A stretch of 64,000 bases of DNA from Rhizobium sp. BT04 (lineage in GTDB: Bacteria; Pseudomonadota; Alphaproteobacteria; Rhizobiales; Rhizobiaceae), in assembly GCF_030053135.1 (NCBI RefSeq), contig NZ_CP125651.1:496001-560000 (forward strand). The letters run 5' to 3'. Under the pieces are notes generated by a model, which did not search any database, was not told where the DNA came from, and saw only the letters and a list, made by a program, of their open reading frames with translations. The position numbers and the translations under genes are program-made. Of this stretch, positions 25,710 through 34,975 are shown piece by piece (positions within the stretch are counted from its first letter, which is position 1; each line of letters opens with the position of its first letter).

Positions 25710-26756
25710 TCAGCCGAGCGCCTCGTCGGCGTGGCTGAGGTCGGAGGCGATCGCCTTGTCGAGGACTTTCTGGATATTGGCGGCGCGGCGGAACGACGGT
25801 TCCTGGGTCTTGCCGGCCCGGACCGCCTGGACGAAACGCTGGTAGTTGGTCTCGACCGGATCGAAGGGCACATCACGCCAGGTCGCCGTGTGCACATCTT
25901 CGCCGAGACAGGCGCGCAGCGTCGATTGGCCGGTATCGTAGATCATCTCGACCGAGCCGGTTTCGCCATAGACCCGCAGGCGAAGCTGATCCATCTGGCC
26001 GGCGGCGGTGCGTGTCGCCTGGATCGTGCCGATCGCGCCATTGGTGAAATCGACATTCATGGTGAAGCTGTCATTGGCATCGAGATCATATTCGCCAATC
26101 CTGTCGCCTGGCGCTTTATTGAAGGTCTTCAGCCGCGCGAAGACATGGACGACGTCGAGGCCGGAGCCGTAGGAGGCGAAATCGACGATGTGGATGCCGA
26201 TATCGCCGAGCGCGCCGTTCGACCCATGCTTTTTGCTCAGCCGCCACAGCCATTTGCTTTCGCTCCTCCAGTCGCCCCAGTGGCGGCCGACCAGCCAGCT
26301 CTGCAGATGGGAGGCCTCGACGTGGCGCACCGCGCCGATCTCGCCGGCGAGTACCATCTGCCGGCCTTTCTGCAGGGCGGGCGAGTTGCGATAGGTGAAG
26401 TTGACCATGCCGACCTTGCCCGCTCGCTCGATCGCCTCGGTCATTTCCATGGCTTTGACCGCATCGGTGGCGAGCGGCTTTTCGCAGAAGACATGCTTGC
26501 CGGCGGCGATCGCCTGAAGCGTTGTCGGGTGGTGGATGCTGTCAGGCGTGACATTCGCCACCGCGTCGAATTCGCCCCAGGCGAGCGCCTCTTCGAGCGA
26601 GGTGAAATGTTTGGCAATGCCGTGTTCGGTGCAGAAGGCAGTCAGCCTTTCCGGGACGACGTCGACGCCGCCGACGACGCTGACGCCCTCGATCGCCTTG
26701 AAGCGCGCGGCGTGCTGGTTGGCCATGCCGCCGGTGCCGAGAATGAGTAGACGCAT
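25710..26756 (-). CDS. Gfo/Idh/MocA family NAD(P)-dependent oxidoreductase
   Basis: The protein of 348 residues begins MRLLILGTGGMANQHAARF, a Rossmann fold with the GxGxxA-type loop, and contains the family EKPLA motif (HVFCEKPLATDAVKAMEMTE). The C-terminal alpha/beta domain binds the sugar. Such enzymes oxidise or epimerise sugars and inositols. GGAGGAG lies just before the ATG at 26756, which decides the start over an upstream one. It is divergent from the ABC transporter operon and probably works on the imported sugar. Confidence 0.9.
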   Translation of the reverse strand: MRLLILGTGGMANQHAARFKAIEGVSVVGGVDVVPERLTAFCTEHGIAKHFTSLEEALAWGEFDAVANVTPDSIHHPTTLQAIAAGKHVFCEKPLATDAVKAMEMTEAIERAGKVGMVNFTYRNSPALQKGRQMVLAGEIGAVRHVEASHLQSWLVGRHWGDWRSESKWLWRLSKKHGSNGALGDIGIHIVDFASYGSGLDVVHVFARLKTFNKAPGDRIGEYDLDANDSFTMNVDFTNGAIGTIQATRTAAGQMDQLRLRVYGETGSVEMIYDTGQSTLRACLGEDVHTATWRDVPFDPVETNYQRFVQAVRAGKTQEPSFRRAANIQKVLDKAIASDLSHADEALG

Positions 26757-26911
26757 CTTCTCCTCCATGGAATTCGAGTTTCCGGCCGCCGTGGCAGCCG
26801 GGCCAAAACCAGAGCGACACCATCGCGGCCATCCGCGATCGGCTCGCACTCTTCTTCAGGAAAATTGCAGTTGGATGTGTTGGGCCTCCGTGAGGCGCGC
26901 GCCGACACTTT

Positions 26912-26933
26912 CATTTAGCAGTTTAATTTGACG
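26912..26933 (-). promoter_or_regulatory. Degenerate third copy of the shared operator
   Basis: CATTTAGCAG and TTTAATTTGACG here align to the copy at 23944-23974 with one gap and a few changes, in the orientation of the minus-strand dehydrogenase gene 156 bp downstream. By eye the match is weaker than between the other two copies. Confidence 0.3.
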
Positions 26934-27023
26934 CGCATCCCTTTCGAAAATGCAGATGCGCGCTAGCTGCTGTTGAATGTCGCCAGCATCTCAACCTCCC
27001 AGGCTCTCGCCCCCAAGCTGTGG

Positions 27024-27054
27024 CTTGACATCAAATCAAAGTAACTTAATCTAA
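27024..27054 (+). promoter_or_regulatory. Promoter/operator of the sugar ABC operon, copy 2 of the shared element
   Basis: TTGACA (27025-27030), 17 bases and AATCTA (27048-27053) form a good sigma-70-like promoter, and the spacer holds AATCAAAGTAACTTAATC. It lies about 75 bp before the ATG of the binding protein. The near identity with the mannosidase promoter points to one regulator for both. The rest of 26757-27129 contains no gene. Confidence 0.75.
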
Positions 27055-27129
27055 TTAATGCAGCACGGAAATGAGGAGAGGTCAACCGACCGCCAGGCTG
27101 TATTCGTTCAAAATGGGGAGGAGACCCAG

Positions 27130-28428
27130 ATGAAGAGCGCCACCGTCAGCGCATTGACGCTGAGCACTGTCTTATTTTCAGCATCCACGATTTTTGCCCA
27201 GGAACTTGCCACCAAAGACCGGATCGGCCTTGCCGATGCGCCAAAGACCCTCGTCGTCCGCCTGACGAACGACAGCCCGAACAATTCGGATCCCAATATC
27301 GCCGAGGGCTACCAGAAGCTCTTCGTCGACTTCATCAAGAAGCACCCGGACTGGAAATTGCAGATGCAATTCATGTCCTCCGACATCGGCACCGAACAGG
27401 CCAAGATGCTGGAGCAGGCCAAGGCCGGCAACGCGCCGGATTGCGCCGCCGTCGATTCCTTCGTGCTGTCGCAGTTCATGGTCAACCACGTGCTGGCTGA
27501 TTTCACGCCCTATTTCTCCAAGGAAGAAGTGGACGATCTCTTCCCCTTCATCCGCAACGGCATCACCGACAAGGACAAGACCGTCCGCGCCTGGTGGTGG
27601 GATACGGACCTTCGCGTGCTCTACCGCAACAAATCGGTCGTCGCAGATGCGCCGCAGACCTGGGACGACCTGAAGAAGGCGGCCCTTGCCTCCACCAAGG
27701 AAGGCATGGAAGGCGTTCTCTTCAACGGCGGCCGCTGGGAAGGCACGACCTTCGATTGGCTGGCCAACTACTGGGCGCTCGGCGGCAAGCTCGTCGACGA
27801 CAGCGGCAAGCCGGTGTTCGGCGAAGGCGAGAACAAGGAGAAATTCCTGAAGGCGCTGAGCTATTTCAAGGATCTCGTCGATTCCGGCGCCGCACCCAAG
27901 CGCGTCACCACGATCGCCAACTACGACGACATGAACGCTGCGGCCGCAGCGGCAACGACGGCGCTCTTCATCGGCGGCAACTGGCAATATGCGCAGCTGA
28001 AGGCAACGCTCGACGAAGACGAATTCAAAAACTGGACCTTCTCGCCGATCCCCGGCCCCTCGGCCGACCAGAAGTCGACAGGCACCGGCGGCTGGACGAT
28101 CGCATCCTTCAGCAAGGACAAGGACAAGGTCGAGATGTGCGCCAATCTCGCCCGCGAAGTCTATATGGGACCGGCAAACGCACTGCAGCAGCAGCTGCCG
28201 ACCCGCAAGTCGCTCTTCGACAAGTATGAGGTCTTCTCGACGGAAGCAAACAAGACCTTCGCCAAGGCTCTGGTCGACGGACAGGCGCGCCCGGGCGTGC
28301 CGATCTATCCTGAAATCTCAAACCAGATCCAGATCATGATGGGCGACGTGCTGTCGGGAACGAAGAAACCGGAAGAGGCCCTGGATGCCGCATTCAGCGC
28401 GGCGATGGAGGCTTACAAGCGGCTCTGA
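27130..28428 (+). CDS. Sugar ABC transporter substrate-binding protein
   Basis: The 432-residue protein has a signal peptide (MKSATVSALTLSTVLFSAST, cleaved after IFA) and the fold of cluster-B (MalE/UgpB-type) binding proteins, with Trp-rich ligand-site segments such as RAWWWDTDLRVLYRNK and GGRWEGTTFDWLANYW. GGAGGAG stands 9 bases before the ATG. It is the first gene of a transporter operon with two permeases and a downstream ATPase. Neighbouring alpha-mannosidase and ROK genes suggest a mannose-containing glycoside as substrate. Confidence 0.92.
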   Translation: MKSATVSALTLSTVLFSASTIFAQELATKDRIGLADAPKTLVVRLTNDSPNNSDPNIAEGYQKLFVDFIKKHPDWKLQMQFMSSDIGTEQAKMLEQAKAGNAPDCAAVDSFVLSQFMVNHVLADFTPYFSKEEVDDLFPFIRNGITDKDKTVRAWWWDTDLRVLYRNKSVVADAPQTWDDLKKAALASTKEGMEGVLFNGGRWEGTTFDWLANYWALGGKLVDDSGKPVFGEGENKEKFLKALSYFKDLVDSGAAPKRVTTIANYDDMNAAAAAATTALFIGGNWQYAQLKATLDEDEFKNWTFSPIPGPSADQKSTGTGGWTIASFSKDKDKVEMCANLAREVYMGPANALQQQLPTRKSLFDKYEVFSTEANKTFAKALVDGQARPGVPIYPEISNQIQIMMGDVLSGTKKPEEALDAAFSAAMEAYKRL

Positions 28429-28457
28429 TCCCGGGCGTGCATGACCCTTGCGACCGT

Positions 28458-28484
28458 GACGGCGCCTGTCCTTGAGGCGCCGTC
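28458..28484 (+). terminator. Hairpin between binding-protein and permease genes
   Basis: A perfect 10-bp stem (GACGGCGCCT and its complement) with a 7-base loop lies in the 86-bp gap. Hairpins here usually stabilise or partly terminate the binding-protein message so that it is made in excess over the permeases. Confidence 0.5.
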
Positions 28485-28514
28485 GACAGTGCCAAACCCG
28501 GACAGAGAAGCCAA

Positions 28515-29444
28515 ATGAGCCCCATTGCCATCGAGGCTGACAGCCCGCCTCAAAGCAGAACGTTCATGCGCCGGTTCGCCGGCGCGCCCCTGCCCTGGAT
28601 CATGCCCGTGATCGTCGTGATCGGGATATTCTATCTCTATCCCGTCATCGACGTTTTCCGGCTCTCCTTCACCAATGCGACGCTGATCGGCGACAATCAG
28701 GACTATACGCTGGGGTCGATCGCCAATGCGCTGAGCTCGCCGCAGCTGCCGGATATTCTCTGGGCGACCCTGATCTTCGTCGGCGGCAGCGTCATCGGCC
28801 AGCAGATCCTCGGCCTTGCGGTCGCCGTCACCGTCATCCGCGGCGAAAAGCGCGGCCTGTTCGGCACCACGATCCTGAGGACGACGGCACTCGTCGCCTG
28901 GGTCGTGCCGGGCATTGCCGGCGGCATCATCTGGCAGATGCTGTTTTCCGAAGCGCCTTACGGCGCGCTGAACAGCATTTTGAGGCTGATGCACATGCCG
29001 ACCGTTGCCTGGCTTTCGGACCCCGCAATGGCGCCATGGTCGACACTGATCTCGAACATCTGGCGCGGCACCGCCTTTTCGATGGTCGTCATGTATGCGG
29101 CGCTGAAGGCGATCGATCCCTCGCTTTACGAAGCGGCCGAGGTCGATGGCGCCACGGCATCGCAGCAGTTCTTCTTCGTGACGCTTCCGCAGCTGCGCGC
29201 CGCCATCCTTGTCAACATGATCCTGATCACCATCCAGACGGTGAACACTTTCGATGCGATCATCACGCTGACGGGCGGCGGACCCGGACGCGCGACCGAG
29301 GTGATCTCGCTCTACGTCTTCAACATCGTTTTCCGAAACTACGACCTCTCCGGCGGCAGCGTGCTTTCCGTGCTGATGCTGCTCATCAGCCTCGGGCTTG
29401 CCTTCGTCTACGCCTCGTTCCTGCCGAAGGAGGAAGAGCAATGA
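28515..29444 (+). CDS. Sugar ABC transporter permease (MalF type)
   Basis: The 309-residue protein has six predicted membrane helices and the cytoplasmic EAA loop (EAAEVDGATASQQFFFVTLP), which contacts the ATPase. It ends in EEEQ with the stop overlapping the ATG of the next permease. Together they form the membrane channel of a CUT1-type sugar importer. Confidence 0.93.
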   Translation: MSPIAIEADSPPQSRTFMRRFAGAPLPWIMPVIVVIGIFYLYPVIDVFRLSFTNATLIGDNQDYTLGSIANALSSPQLPDILWATLIFVGGSVIGQQILGLAVAVTVIRGEKRGLFGTTILRTTALVAWVVPGIAGGIIWQMLFSEAPYGALNSILRLMHMPTVAWLSDPAMAPWSTLISNIWRGTAFSMVVMYAALKAIDPSLYEAAEVDGATASQQFFFVTLPQLRAAILVNMILITIQTVNTFDAIITLTGGGPGRATEVISLYVFNIVFRNYDLSGGSVLSVLMLLISLGLAFVYASFLPKEEEQ

Positions 29445-30283
29445 GCGGACGCACCGGAACGCGGCTCGGCGATGCCTTCAGCTATCTCTTCATGCTGGCG
29501 ATGTTCATCTTCTTCGCCGGCCCCCTCAGCTATCTCCTGTCGATGGCGCTGCGTGACAAACGCGAAGTCTATCGCGGCGCCGCTCGCTATATACCCGACA
29601 ATCCCACCATCCAGAATTTCATCACCGTCCTGAACAACAGCTATTTTCCGATCTATCTGTGGAACGGTCTCAAGCTTGCGGCGCTCAGCGGCTTCGGCGT
29701 GCTGATCGTTGCGTTGCCCGCCGCCTACGCTTTTTCCCGCTTTCAATTCCGCGGCAAAGGCCTGTCGATGATGGCGCTGCTTCTCTTCCAGATGATCTCG
29801 CCGCTCGTCATCATGGTGCCGCTCTACCGCTACATGAACCGCCTCGGCCTGCTGGACACGCATTTCGCCGTCGTCATGGTCTATATCGCGCTCGGCGTTC
29901 CCTTGGCGACCTGGCTCCTGAAAAGCACCGTCGACGGCATCCCGCGCAGCCTCGACGAAGCGGCGATGATTGACGGCTGCAACCGGTTCTCGGTCTTCTG
30001 GCGCATCATCCTTCCCCTGTCGGCGCCGGGCATCGCCTCCGTCTTCATCATCACCGTCATTGCCGGCTGGTCGCAATTTCTGGTGCCTTTCCTGCTGCTC
30101 ACGAAAAATGACCTGATGCCGATCGGCGTCGGAATCTTTAACTTCCGCGGCATGCAGACCGACTCGTCCATCCAGCTGCTTGCCGCCGCCTGCCTGATCT
30201 CGGTCGTTCCGGCGATCGTGGCCTTCCTGTCGCTGCAGAGGCTGATCCTCGGGGCGATGACCAGCGGCGCGGTGAAGGGATGA
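29441..30283 (+). CDS. Sugar ABC transporter permease (MalG type)
   Basis: This is a 280-residue protein with six helices and the EAA loop DEAAMIDGCNRFSVFWRIIL. Its ATG overlaps the previous stop (ATGA), with GGAGGAAGAG as ribosome site, so the longer open frame upstream is not used. It is the second channel subunit of the importer. Confidence 0.93.
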   Translation: MSGRTGTRLGDAFSYLFMLAMFIFFAGPLSYLLSMALRDKREVYRGAARYIPDNPTIQNFITVLNNSYFPIYLWNGLKLAALSGFGVLIVALPAAYAFSRFQFRGKGLSMMALLLFQMISPLVIMVPLYRYMNRLGLLDTHFAVVMVYIALGVPLATWLLKSTVDGIPRSLDEAAMIDGCNRFSVFWRIILPLSAPGIASVFIITVIAGWSQFLVPFLLLTKNDLMPIGVGIFNFRGMQTDSSIQLLAAACLISVVPAIVAFLSLQRLILGAMTSGAVKG

Positions 30284-30325
30284 CGGTCGGTTTCAGTCTC
30301 CATGCGCGATGAAGGATTTCGATCG

Positions 30326-31561
30326 ATGAACCAGACACCCGGCGCTAGGCTCTCCCCCGATCTCACCGGCGCCAATGTCGAGGATGCAGGCGAGCACAAC
30401 AGGGCCGTCGTCCTGCGCTGCATCCACCGCCAGGCACCGATTTCGCGCGCCGAGATCGCCCGGCGGACGGGTTTCACCAAACCGGCGATCGCCCGCATCG
30501 TCGACCGCCTGCTGGACGAGGGCCTGATCATGGAGGCCCGCCGCCGCCATGGGCTCCGAGGCCAGCCGGCGATCGAGCTCGAGATCAATCCGGATTCCTG
30601 TTTCGCCATCGGCATCAATATCGATCGCGATCATCTGACGATCCTGGCGGTCGACGCTGTCGGCAATGTCCGCGCCCGCGTGCATCATGAAAAGCGCTTC
30701 ATCCTGCCGGCGGAATTCCTGCAGCTGACGGCCGATGCGATTTCGCATTTCCAGCGCAGCCGGCTGATCGACGACGCGCGCCTGGCCGGCATCGGTCTGG
30801 CCATGCCGGATTGGCTTGGGGAGATTTCGCTCCTCGGCAAGCCCAAGGCCTATCAGGAATGGACTGATTTCGATGTGCGCGCGGCACTGGAGAACCTGAC
30901 GCAGCATCCTGTCTTTATCGAAAACGAAGCCAACGCCGCAGCCCTTGCCGAGCTCGATTACGGGCTGGGTGCCGAGAGCAGCAGCTTCTTCTACATCGCC
31001 GTCAATGCCTGCCCTGGCGGCGGCCTGGTTCTCGACGGCAACGGCCATCGCGGCGCCATGGGCCTCAGCGGCGAAATCGGCTGGCTCCCCATCGCCGATG
31101 GCGACGGGGAGGCGCACAAGGTCCAGCTTCTCGGCGAGATATTCTCGCTGTTCTTCCTCTATGATTTCCTGGCGCGGCATGGTGTCGAGGTGAGTTTTCC
31201 GCAGGATCTTCTGACGCTCGACGCACGCGGCAAGCGCCTGGTTTCGCAGTGGCTGAAGGAGATGAGCGCGCATCTGGCCGTCGCCGTCAAACATATCGCC
31301 ATGATCGTCGATCCCGACGCCGTGCTCGTCGGCGGCAGGCTGCCGATCCGCATCGTCGACGAATTGCTGCGTTATGTGCACGAGCATCTCGACCCCGAGG
31401 ATACGAACCTGCCCTCGCTCCATCGCGCCTCGATCGGCGAGGATGCCTCGGCCATGGGCGCGGCGGCGATGCCGATGGCGGCAGCCCTGATGCTCGCATC
31501 CGCCGACGTCGCACAGCGCACACGCTCGCCGCTGAAATTCATGGATCGGCTGAACAATTGA
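30326..31561 (+). CDS. ROK-family transcriptional regulator
   Basis: The protein of 411 residues has a winged-helix N-terminus (ISRAEIARRTGFTKPAIARI) and a ROK domain with ENEANAAALAELDYGL and the Gly-rich GGGLVLDGNGHRGAMGLSGE. An in-frame ATG at 30302 would add eight residues; AGGA spacing favours 30326. It is the second ROK gene of the cluster and lies inside the transporter operon, so it may autoregulate it. The cysteines of the usual ROK zinc motif are not evident. Confidence 0.87.
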   Translation: MNQTPGARLSPDLTGANVEDAGEHNRAVVLRCIHRQAPISRAEIARRTGFTKPAIARIVDRLLDEGLIMEARRRHGLRGQPAIELEINPDSCFAIGINIDRDHLTILAVDAVGNVRARVHHEKRFILPAEFLQLTADAISHFQRSRLIDDARLAGIGLAMPDWLGEISLLGKPKAYQEWTDFDVRAALENLTQHPVFIENEANAAALAELDYGLGAESSSFFYIAVNACPGGGLVLDGNGHRGAMGLSGEIGWLPIADGDGEAHKVQLLGEIFSLFFLYDFLARHGVEVSFPQDLLTLDARGKRLVSQWLKEMSAHLAVAVKHIAMIVDPDAVLVGGRLPIRIVDELLRYVHEHLDPEDTNLPSLHRASIGEDASAMGAAAMPMAAALMLASADVAQRTRSPLKFMDRLNN

Positions 31562-31584
31562 AACGGCCGCAAGGCCAGGAGGAT

Positions 31585-32442
31585 ATGGTGAAGATCGGCT
31601 TCTATACCTCGACATTCAATGACCGCCCGCTGGAGGAAGTGGTGGATTTCGCCGCATCGGTGGGGTTCGACGCGATCGAGATCGATGTCGGCGGCCATAT
31701 CAGGACGCCGGACCGGGTGGAGGACGCCGTCTCTCTTGCCAGGAGCCGCGGTCTCTTCGTCTCCTCCATCACCTATTTCGGCAACCAGCTCGACGCTGAC
31801 CGCGACAAGCGCCGGGAGCTTCGGACAAGGACGGCGGAATTTGCCAAGGCGATCGGCCAGGCCGGCGTTCCGATCTTCGTGATCTTCCCCGGCCGGGACG
31901 ACACCGCGAGCGACGAAGCCAATTATGACGACTTCGCCGACTTCGCGAACGGGTTGATCGCAGAAACGCAATCGAGCGGCCTCACCTTCGCGATCGAGAA
32001 CTGGCCGGGGCCTGGAGATAATTTCATCGGCACGACGCCCAAGGGTTGGCAGGAGCTTTTCTTGAGGATTCCGGATCGCCGTTTCGTGCTCGAATTCGAT
32101 CCCTCGCATCTCATCCGCATCGGCGTCGATCCCTATCGGGCGATGGAAGCGGTAAAAGATCGCATCGCCATTCTGCACGCAAAGGACACGGCTATTAACG
32201 CCGAGACCCTGCAGGCAATCGGTTATCACGGCAAGGGCTGGTGGCAGTACAAGCTGCCGGGGCTCGGCTTGCTCGACTGGCCGCGTTTCCTCCGCCAGGC
32301 GCGCGGCCACGGCTTTGACGGCACGCTTTCGATCGAGCACGAGGATTCCGCTTATGGCTGGCCGGGCAAGGATCTGGCTGCCCGCAAGCAGGGCGAGCGC
32401 CTCGGCCTCGATTATCTCAAAAGTGTCTTGAACGGACTTTGA
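31585..32442 (+). CDS. Sugar phosphate isomerase/epimerase (TIM barrel)
   Basis: The 285-residue protein belongs to the AP-endonuclease-2/xylose-isomerase-like superfamily: MVKIGFYTSTFNDRPLEEVV, then FDAIEID, FAIENWPG, LEFDPSHLIRIG, ILHAKDT and LSIEHED, which carry the metal-binding Glu, Asp and His residues of the barrel. AGGAGG lies right before the ATG. It probably isomerises or epimerises the sugar made by the dehydrogenase. Substrate is unknown. Confidence 0.87.
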   Translation: MVKIGFYTSTFNDRPLEEVVDFAASVGFDAIEIDVGGHIRTPDRVEDAVSLARSRGLFVSSITYFGNQLDADRDKRRELRTRTAEFAKAIGQAGVPIFVIFPGRDDTASDEANYDDFADFANGLIAETQSSGLTFAIENWPGPGDNFIGTTPKGWQELFLRIPDRRFVLEFDPSHLIRIGVDPYRAMEAVKDRIAILHAKDTAINAETLQAIGYHGKGWWQYKLPGLGLLDWPRFLRQARGHGFDGTLSIEHEDSAYGWPGKDLAARKQGERLGLDYLKSVLNGL

Positions 32443-32464
32443 CGGCGATTTCGGGAGGAGTTTC

Positions 32465-33526
32465 ATGGCCCATGTTTCGGTCAACAATGCGCGCAAGGAT
32501 TACGGCGCGTTCAAAGCTATCAAAGGCGTATCGGTCGATATCGGCGACGGCGAATTCGTCGTGCTGGTCGGTCCCTCGGGCTGCGGGAAATCCACCTTGC
32601 TCAGAATGATCGCCGGCCTCGAAGGCATCACCTCGGGGAAGATCCAGATCGGCAGGCATATCGTCAACGAGCTTGCGCCCAAGGACCGGGATATCGCCAT
32701 GGTGTTCCAGAACTACGCGCTCTATCCGCATATGACGGTCGCCAAGAATATGGGCTTTTCCCTGCGGCTGAAGCGCATGCCGAAATCGGAGATCGACCAG
32801 CGGGTCGGCAACGCCGCCAAGATCCTCGGTCTCGAGACCCTTCTCGAAAGGTATCCGAAGCAATTGTCGGGCGGCCAGCGGCAGCGCGTCGCCATGGGCC
32901 GGGCGATCGTGCGCGACCCGGCCGTCTTCCTGTTCGACGAGCCCCTGTCGAACCTCGATGCCAAGCTCCGGGTGCAGATGCGCTCGGAGATCAAGGAGCT
33001 GCACCAGCGGCTGCAGACGACGACGATCTATGTGACCCACGACCAGATCGAAGCCATGACCATGGCCGACAAGATCGTCGTCATGAAGGACGGGCTGATC
33101 GAGCAGTCGGGCTCGCCGCTGGAGCTCTACGACCGGCCGAACAACCTGTTCGTCGCCGGCTTCATCGGCTCTCCGGCAATGAATTTCATCCAGGGCAACA
33201 TGACGGAAAACGGGTTCCGCACCGAAGACGGGCTGCTGCTGCCGAGCGAGCGCCGCCCGCGGGATGCTGTGACCTACGGCATTCGTCCCGAACATCTCAG
33301 GCTCGACCCCGACGGCATCGAGGCAACGACCGTCGTCGTGGAGCCGACCGGCTCGGAAACCCTCGTCATCGTCCGGCTTGGCACGCAGACGCTAACCTGC
33401 GTCTTCCGCGAGCGGATCAGGGCTGCGCCCGGCGACATCTTGAGGATCGCGCCCGGCCACGACACCGTCCATCTGTTCGGCGCCGACGAACAGCGCATCA
33501 CATCAGGCGAAGCGCCGCTGAGCTAA
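32465..33526 (+). CDS. Sugar ABC transporter ATP-binding protein (MsmK/UgpC type)
   Basis: The ATPase has 353 residues with Walker A GPSGCGKST, signature LSGGQRQRVAMGRA, Walker B VFLFDEPLSNLDA and the switch His in VTHDQ. The C-terminal TOBE/OB region is typical of ATPases serving CUT1 sugar importers. GGAGG lies 6 bases before the ATG. It completes the transporter encoded upstream and is the last gene of the operon. Confidence 0.95.
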   Translation: MAHVSVNNARKDYGAFKAIKGVSVDIGDGEFVVLVGPSGCGKSTLLRMIAGLEGITSGKIQIGRHIVNELAPKDRDIAMVFQNYALYPHMTVAKNMGFSLRLKRMPKSEIDQRVGNAAKILGLETLLERYPKQLSGGQRQRVAMGRAIVRDPAVFLFDEPLSNLDAKLRVQMRSEIKELHQRLQTTTIYVTHDQIEAMTMADKIVVMKDGLIEQSGSPLELYDRPNNLFVAGFIGSPAMNFIQGNMTENGFRTEDGLLLPSERRPRDAVTYGIRPEHLRLDPDGIEATTVVVEPTGSETLVIVRLGTQTLTCVFRERIRAAPGDILRIAPGHDTVHLFGADEQRITSGEAPLS

Positions 33527-33562
33527 GCCCGCCGAATGCCCCCTCCCCTTCGGCCGGGCGCC

Positions 33563-33591
33563 GCCGGGGGCGCGTTCGCCGCGCCCCCGGC
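33563..33591 (+). terminator. Terminator hairpin after the sugar operon
   Basis: GCCGGGGGCGCG and its exact complement form a 12-bp stem with a 5-base loop, 36 bp after the ATPase stop. There is no T-run, but the stem is very stable. The rest of 33527-33766 contains the upstream region of repA. Confidence 0.65.
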
Positions 33592-33654
33592 CCAAAACTC
33601 CCGGCCCCTCCAGACCATCATGCAGCACGGCCAAGTGTTTGAACGGGCACCAAA

Positions 33655-33676
33655 AAGGTTAATATGCGTTAACCTT
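33655..33676. promoter_or_regulatory. Candidate parS (centromere) palindrome upstream of repA
   Basis: AAGGTTAA and TTAACCTT are separated by six bases. The inner 16 bp (33658-33673) fit GTT-N10-AAC, close to the parS consensus of repABC plasmids, but the centre is TG instead of GC. The site is about 90 bp upstream of the repA ATG. It could also be the RepA/RepB autoregulatory operator. Confidence 0.5.
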
Positions 33677-33766
33677 AAAAATCTTGGCCGGCATCGGAGA
33701 ATCGCGGATAATAACGGTTAGAGGGGCTTCTGATCCCGAAAATCGTTATCCGAGAGATTGCTGCCG

Positions 33767-34975
33767 ATGAACGCTAATTTGAACGCCTTGAGAGAGGCGC
33801 CGTTGCATTTCGAGGATCAGATTCTCGAGCAGGGCGACGTGATTTCGAAGAAGCTGCATCTCTTGAGCGTGCAGCGCTTCCCGCCCAATGCAAAAAAGAC
33901 GTTGCGCAGCTTTTCTCTCGCCGAGGTCGCCCATTATGTCGGGGCGTCGCAGAGCACGCTGAAGAAACTGCATCTCGAAGGGAAAGGCCCCTGCCCGCAG
34001 ACCTCGCCTTCCGGGCGGCGCTCCTACAGCGCCGCGCAGATGCTGGAGCTGAGGCGCTATCTCGATGCGCATGGCCGCTCTGAAAGCCGCATGTATGTTC
34101 CCCATCGCCGCGACCATGAAAAGCTGCAGGTGATCGCCGTCGTCAACTTCAAGGGCGGCTCGGGCAAGACAACGACCGCCGCCCATCTCGCCCAGCATCT
34201 GGCGCTGACCGGCCACCGCGTGCTTGCCGTCGATCTCGATCCGCAAGCGTCGCTCTCCTCCCTTCACGGCTTCCAGCCGGAGTTCGACCAGGCCTCGTCG
34301 CTCTATGAAGCGATCCGCTACGACGGCGAGAAGAAGAAGCTCTCTGAGATCATCCACAAGACGAATTTTCCCGGCCTCGATATCGTGCCGGCCAATCTCG
34401 ACCTGCAGGAATACGAATACGATACGCCGCTCGCCATGGCCGACAAATCGACCAATGACGGCAAGACCTTCTTCACCCGCATCTCGCGGGCGCTCGCCGA
34501 GATCGATGATCGCTATGACGTCGTCGTCATTGATTGCCCGCCGCAGCTCGGCTACCTCACGCTGACGGCGCTGACGGCGGCGACGAGCGTTTTGATCACC
34601 ATCCATCCGCAGATGCTCGACGTCATGTCGATGGGCCAATTCCTGCTCATGCTCGGCGGCATCCTGAAGCCGATCCGCGCCGCCGGCGCCGAAGTGAACC
34701 TCTCCTGGTACCGCTATCTCATCACCCGCTACGAGCCGACCGACGTGCCGCAGGCGCAGATGGTCGGCTTCATGTCGACGATGTTCCACGAGTTCATGCT
34801 GAAGAACCAGATGGTCAAATCGACAGCGATCTCCGATGCCGGGATCACCAAACAGACGCTTTACGAGGTCGAGCGCGCCTCAATGAACCGGGGAACCTAC
34901 GACCGGGCGCTGGAAGCGATGGACGCCGTCAATGCAGAGATCGCCGATCTCATTCATCAGGCTTGGGGACGGTGA
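33767..34975 (+). CDS. repA: RepA, plasmid partitioning ATPase (ParA family)
   Basis: The protein has 402 residues. An N-terminal helix-turn-helix region (SFSLAEVAHYVGASQSTLKK) is followed by the ParA domain with the deviant Walker box FKGGSGKTTTAAHLA, then VDLDPQASLSS and VVVIDCPPQLG. RepA moves plasmids and, with RepB, represses the operon. The ATG at 33767 is preferred to an upstream TTG. It is the first gene of the repABC operon, 70 bp before repB. Confidence 0.95.
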   Translation: MNANLNALREAPLHFEDQILEQGDVISKKLHLLSVQRFPPNAKKTLRSFSLAEVAHYVGASQSTLKKLHLEGKGPCPQTSPSGRRSYSAAQMLELRRYLDAHGRSESRMYVPHRRDHEKLQVIAVVNFKGGSGKTTTAAHLAQHLALTGHRVLAVDLDPQASLSSLHGFQPEFDQASSLYEAIRYDGEKKKLSEIIHKTNFPGLDIVPANLDLQEYEYDTPLAMADKSTNDGKTFFTRISRALAEIDDRYDVVVIDCPPQLGYLTLTALTAATSVLITIHPQMLDVMSMGQFLLMLGGILKPIRAAGAEVNLSWYRYLITRYEPTDVPQAQMVGFMSTMFHEFMLKNQMVKSTAISDAGITKQTLYEVERASMNRGTYDRALEAMDAVNAEIADLIHQAWGR

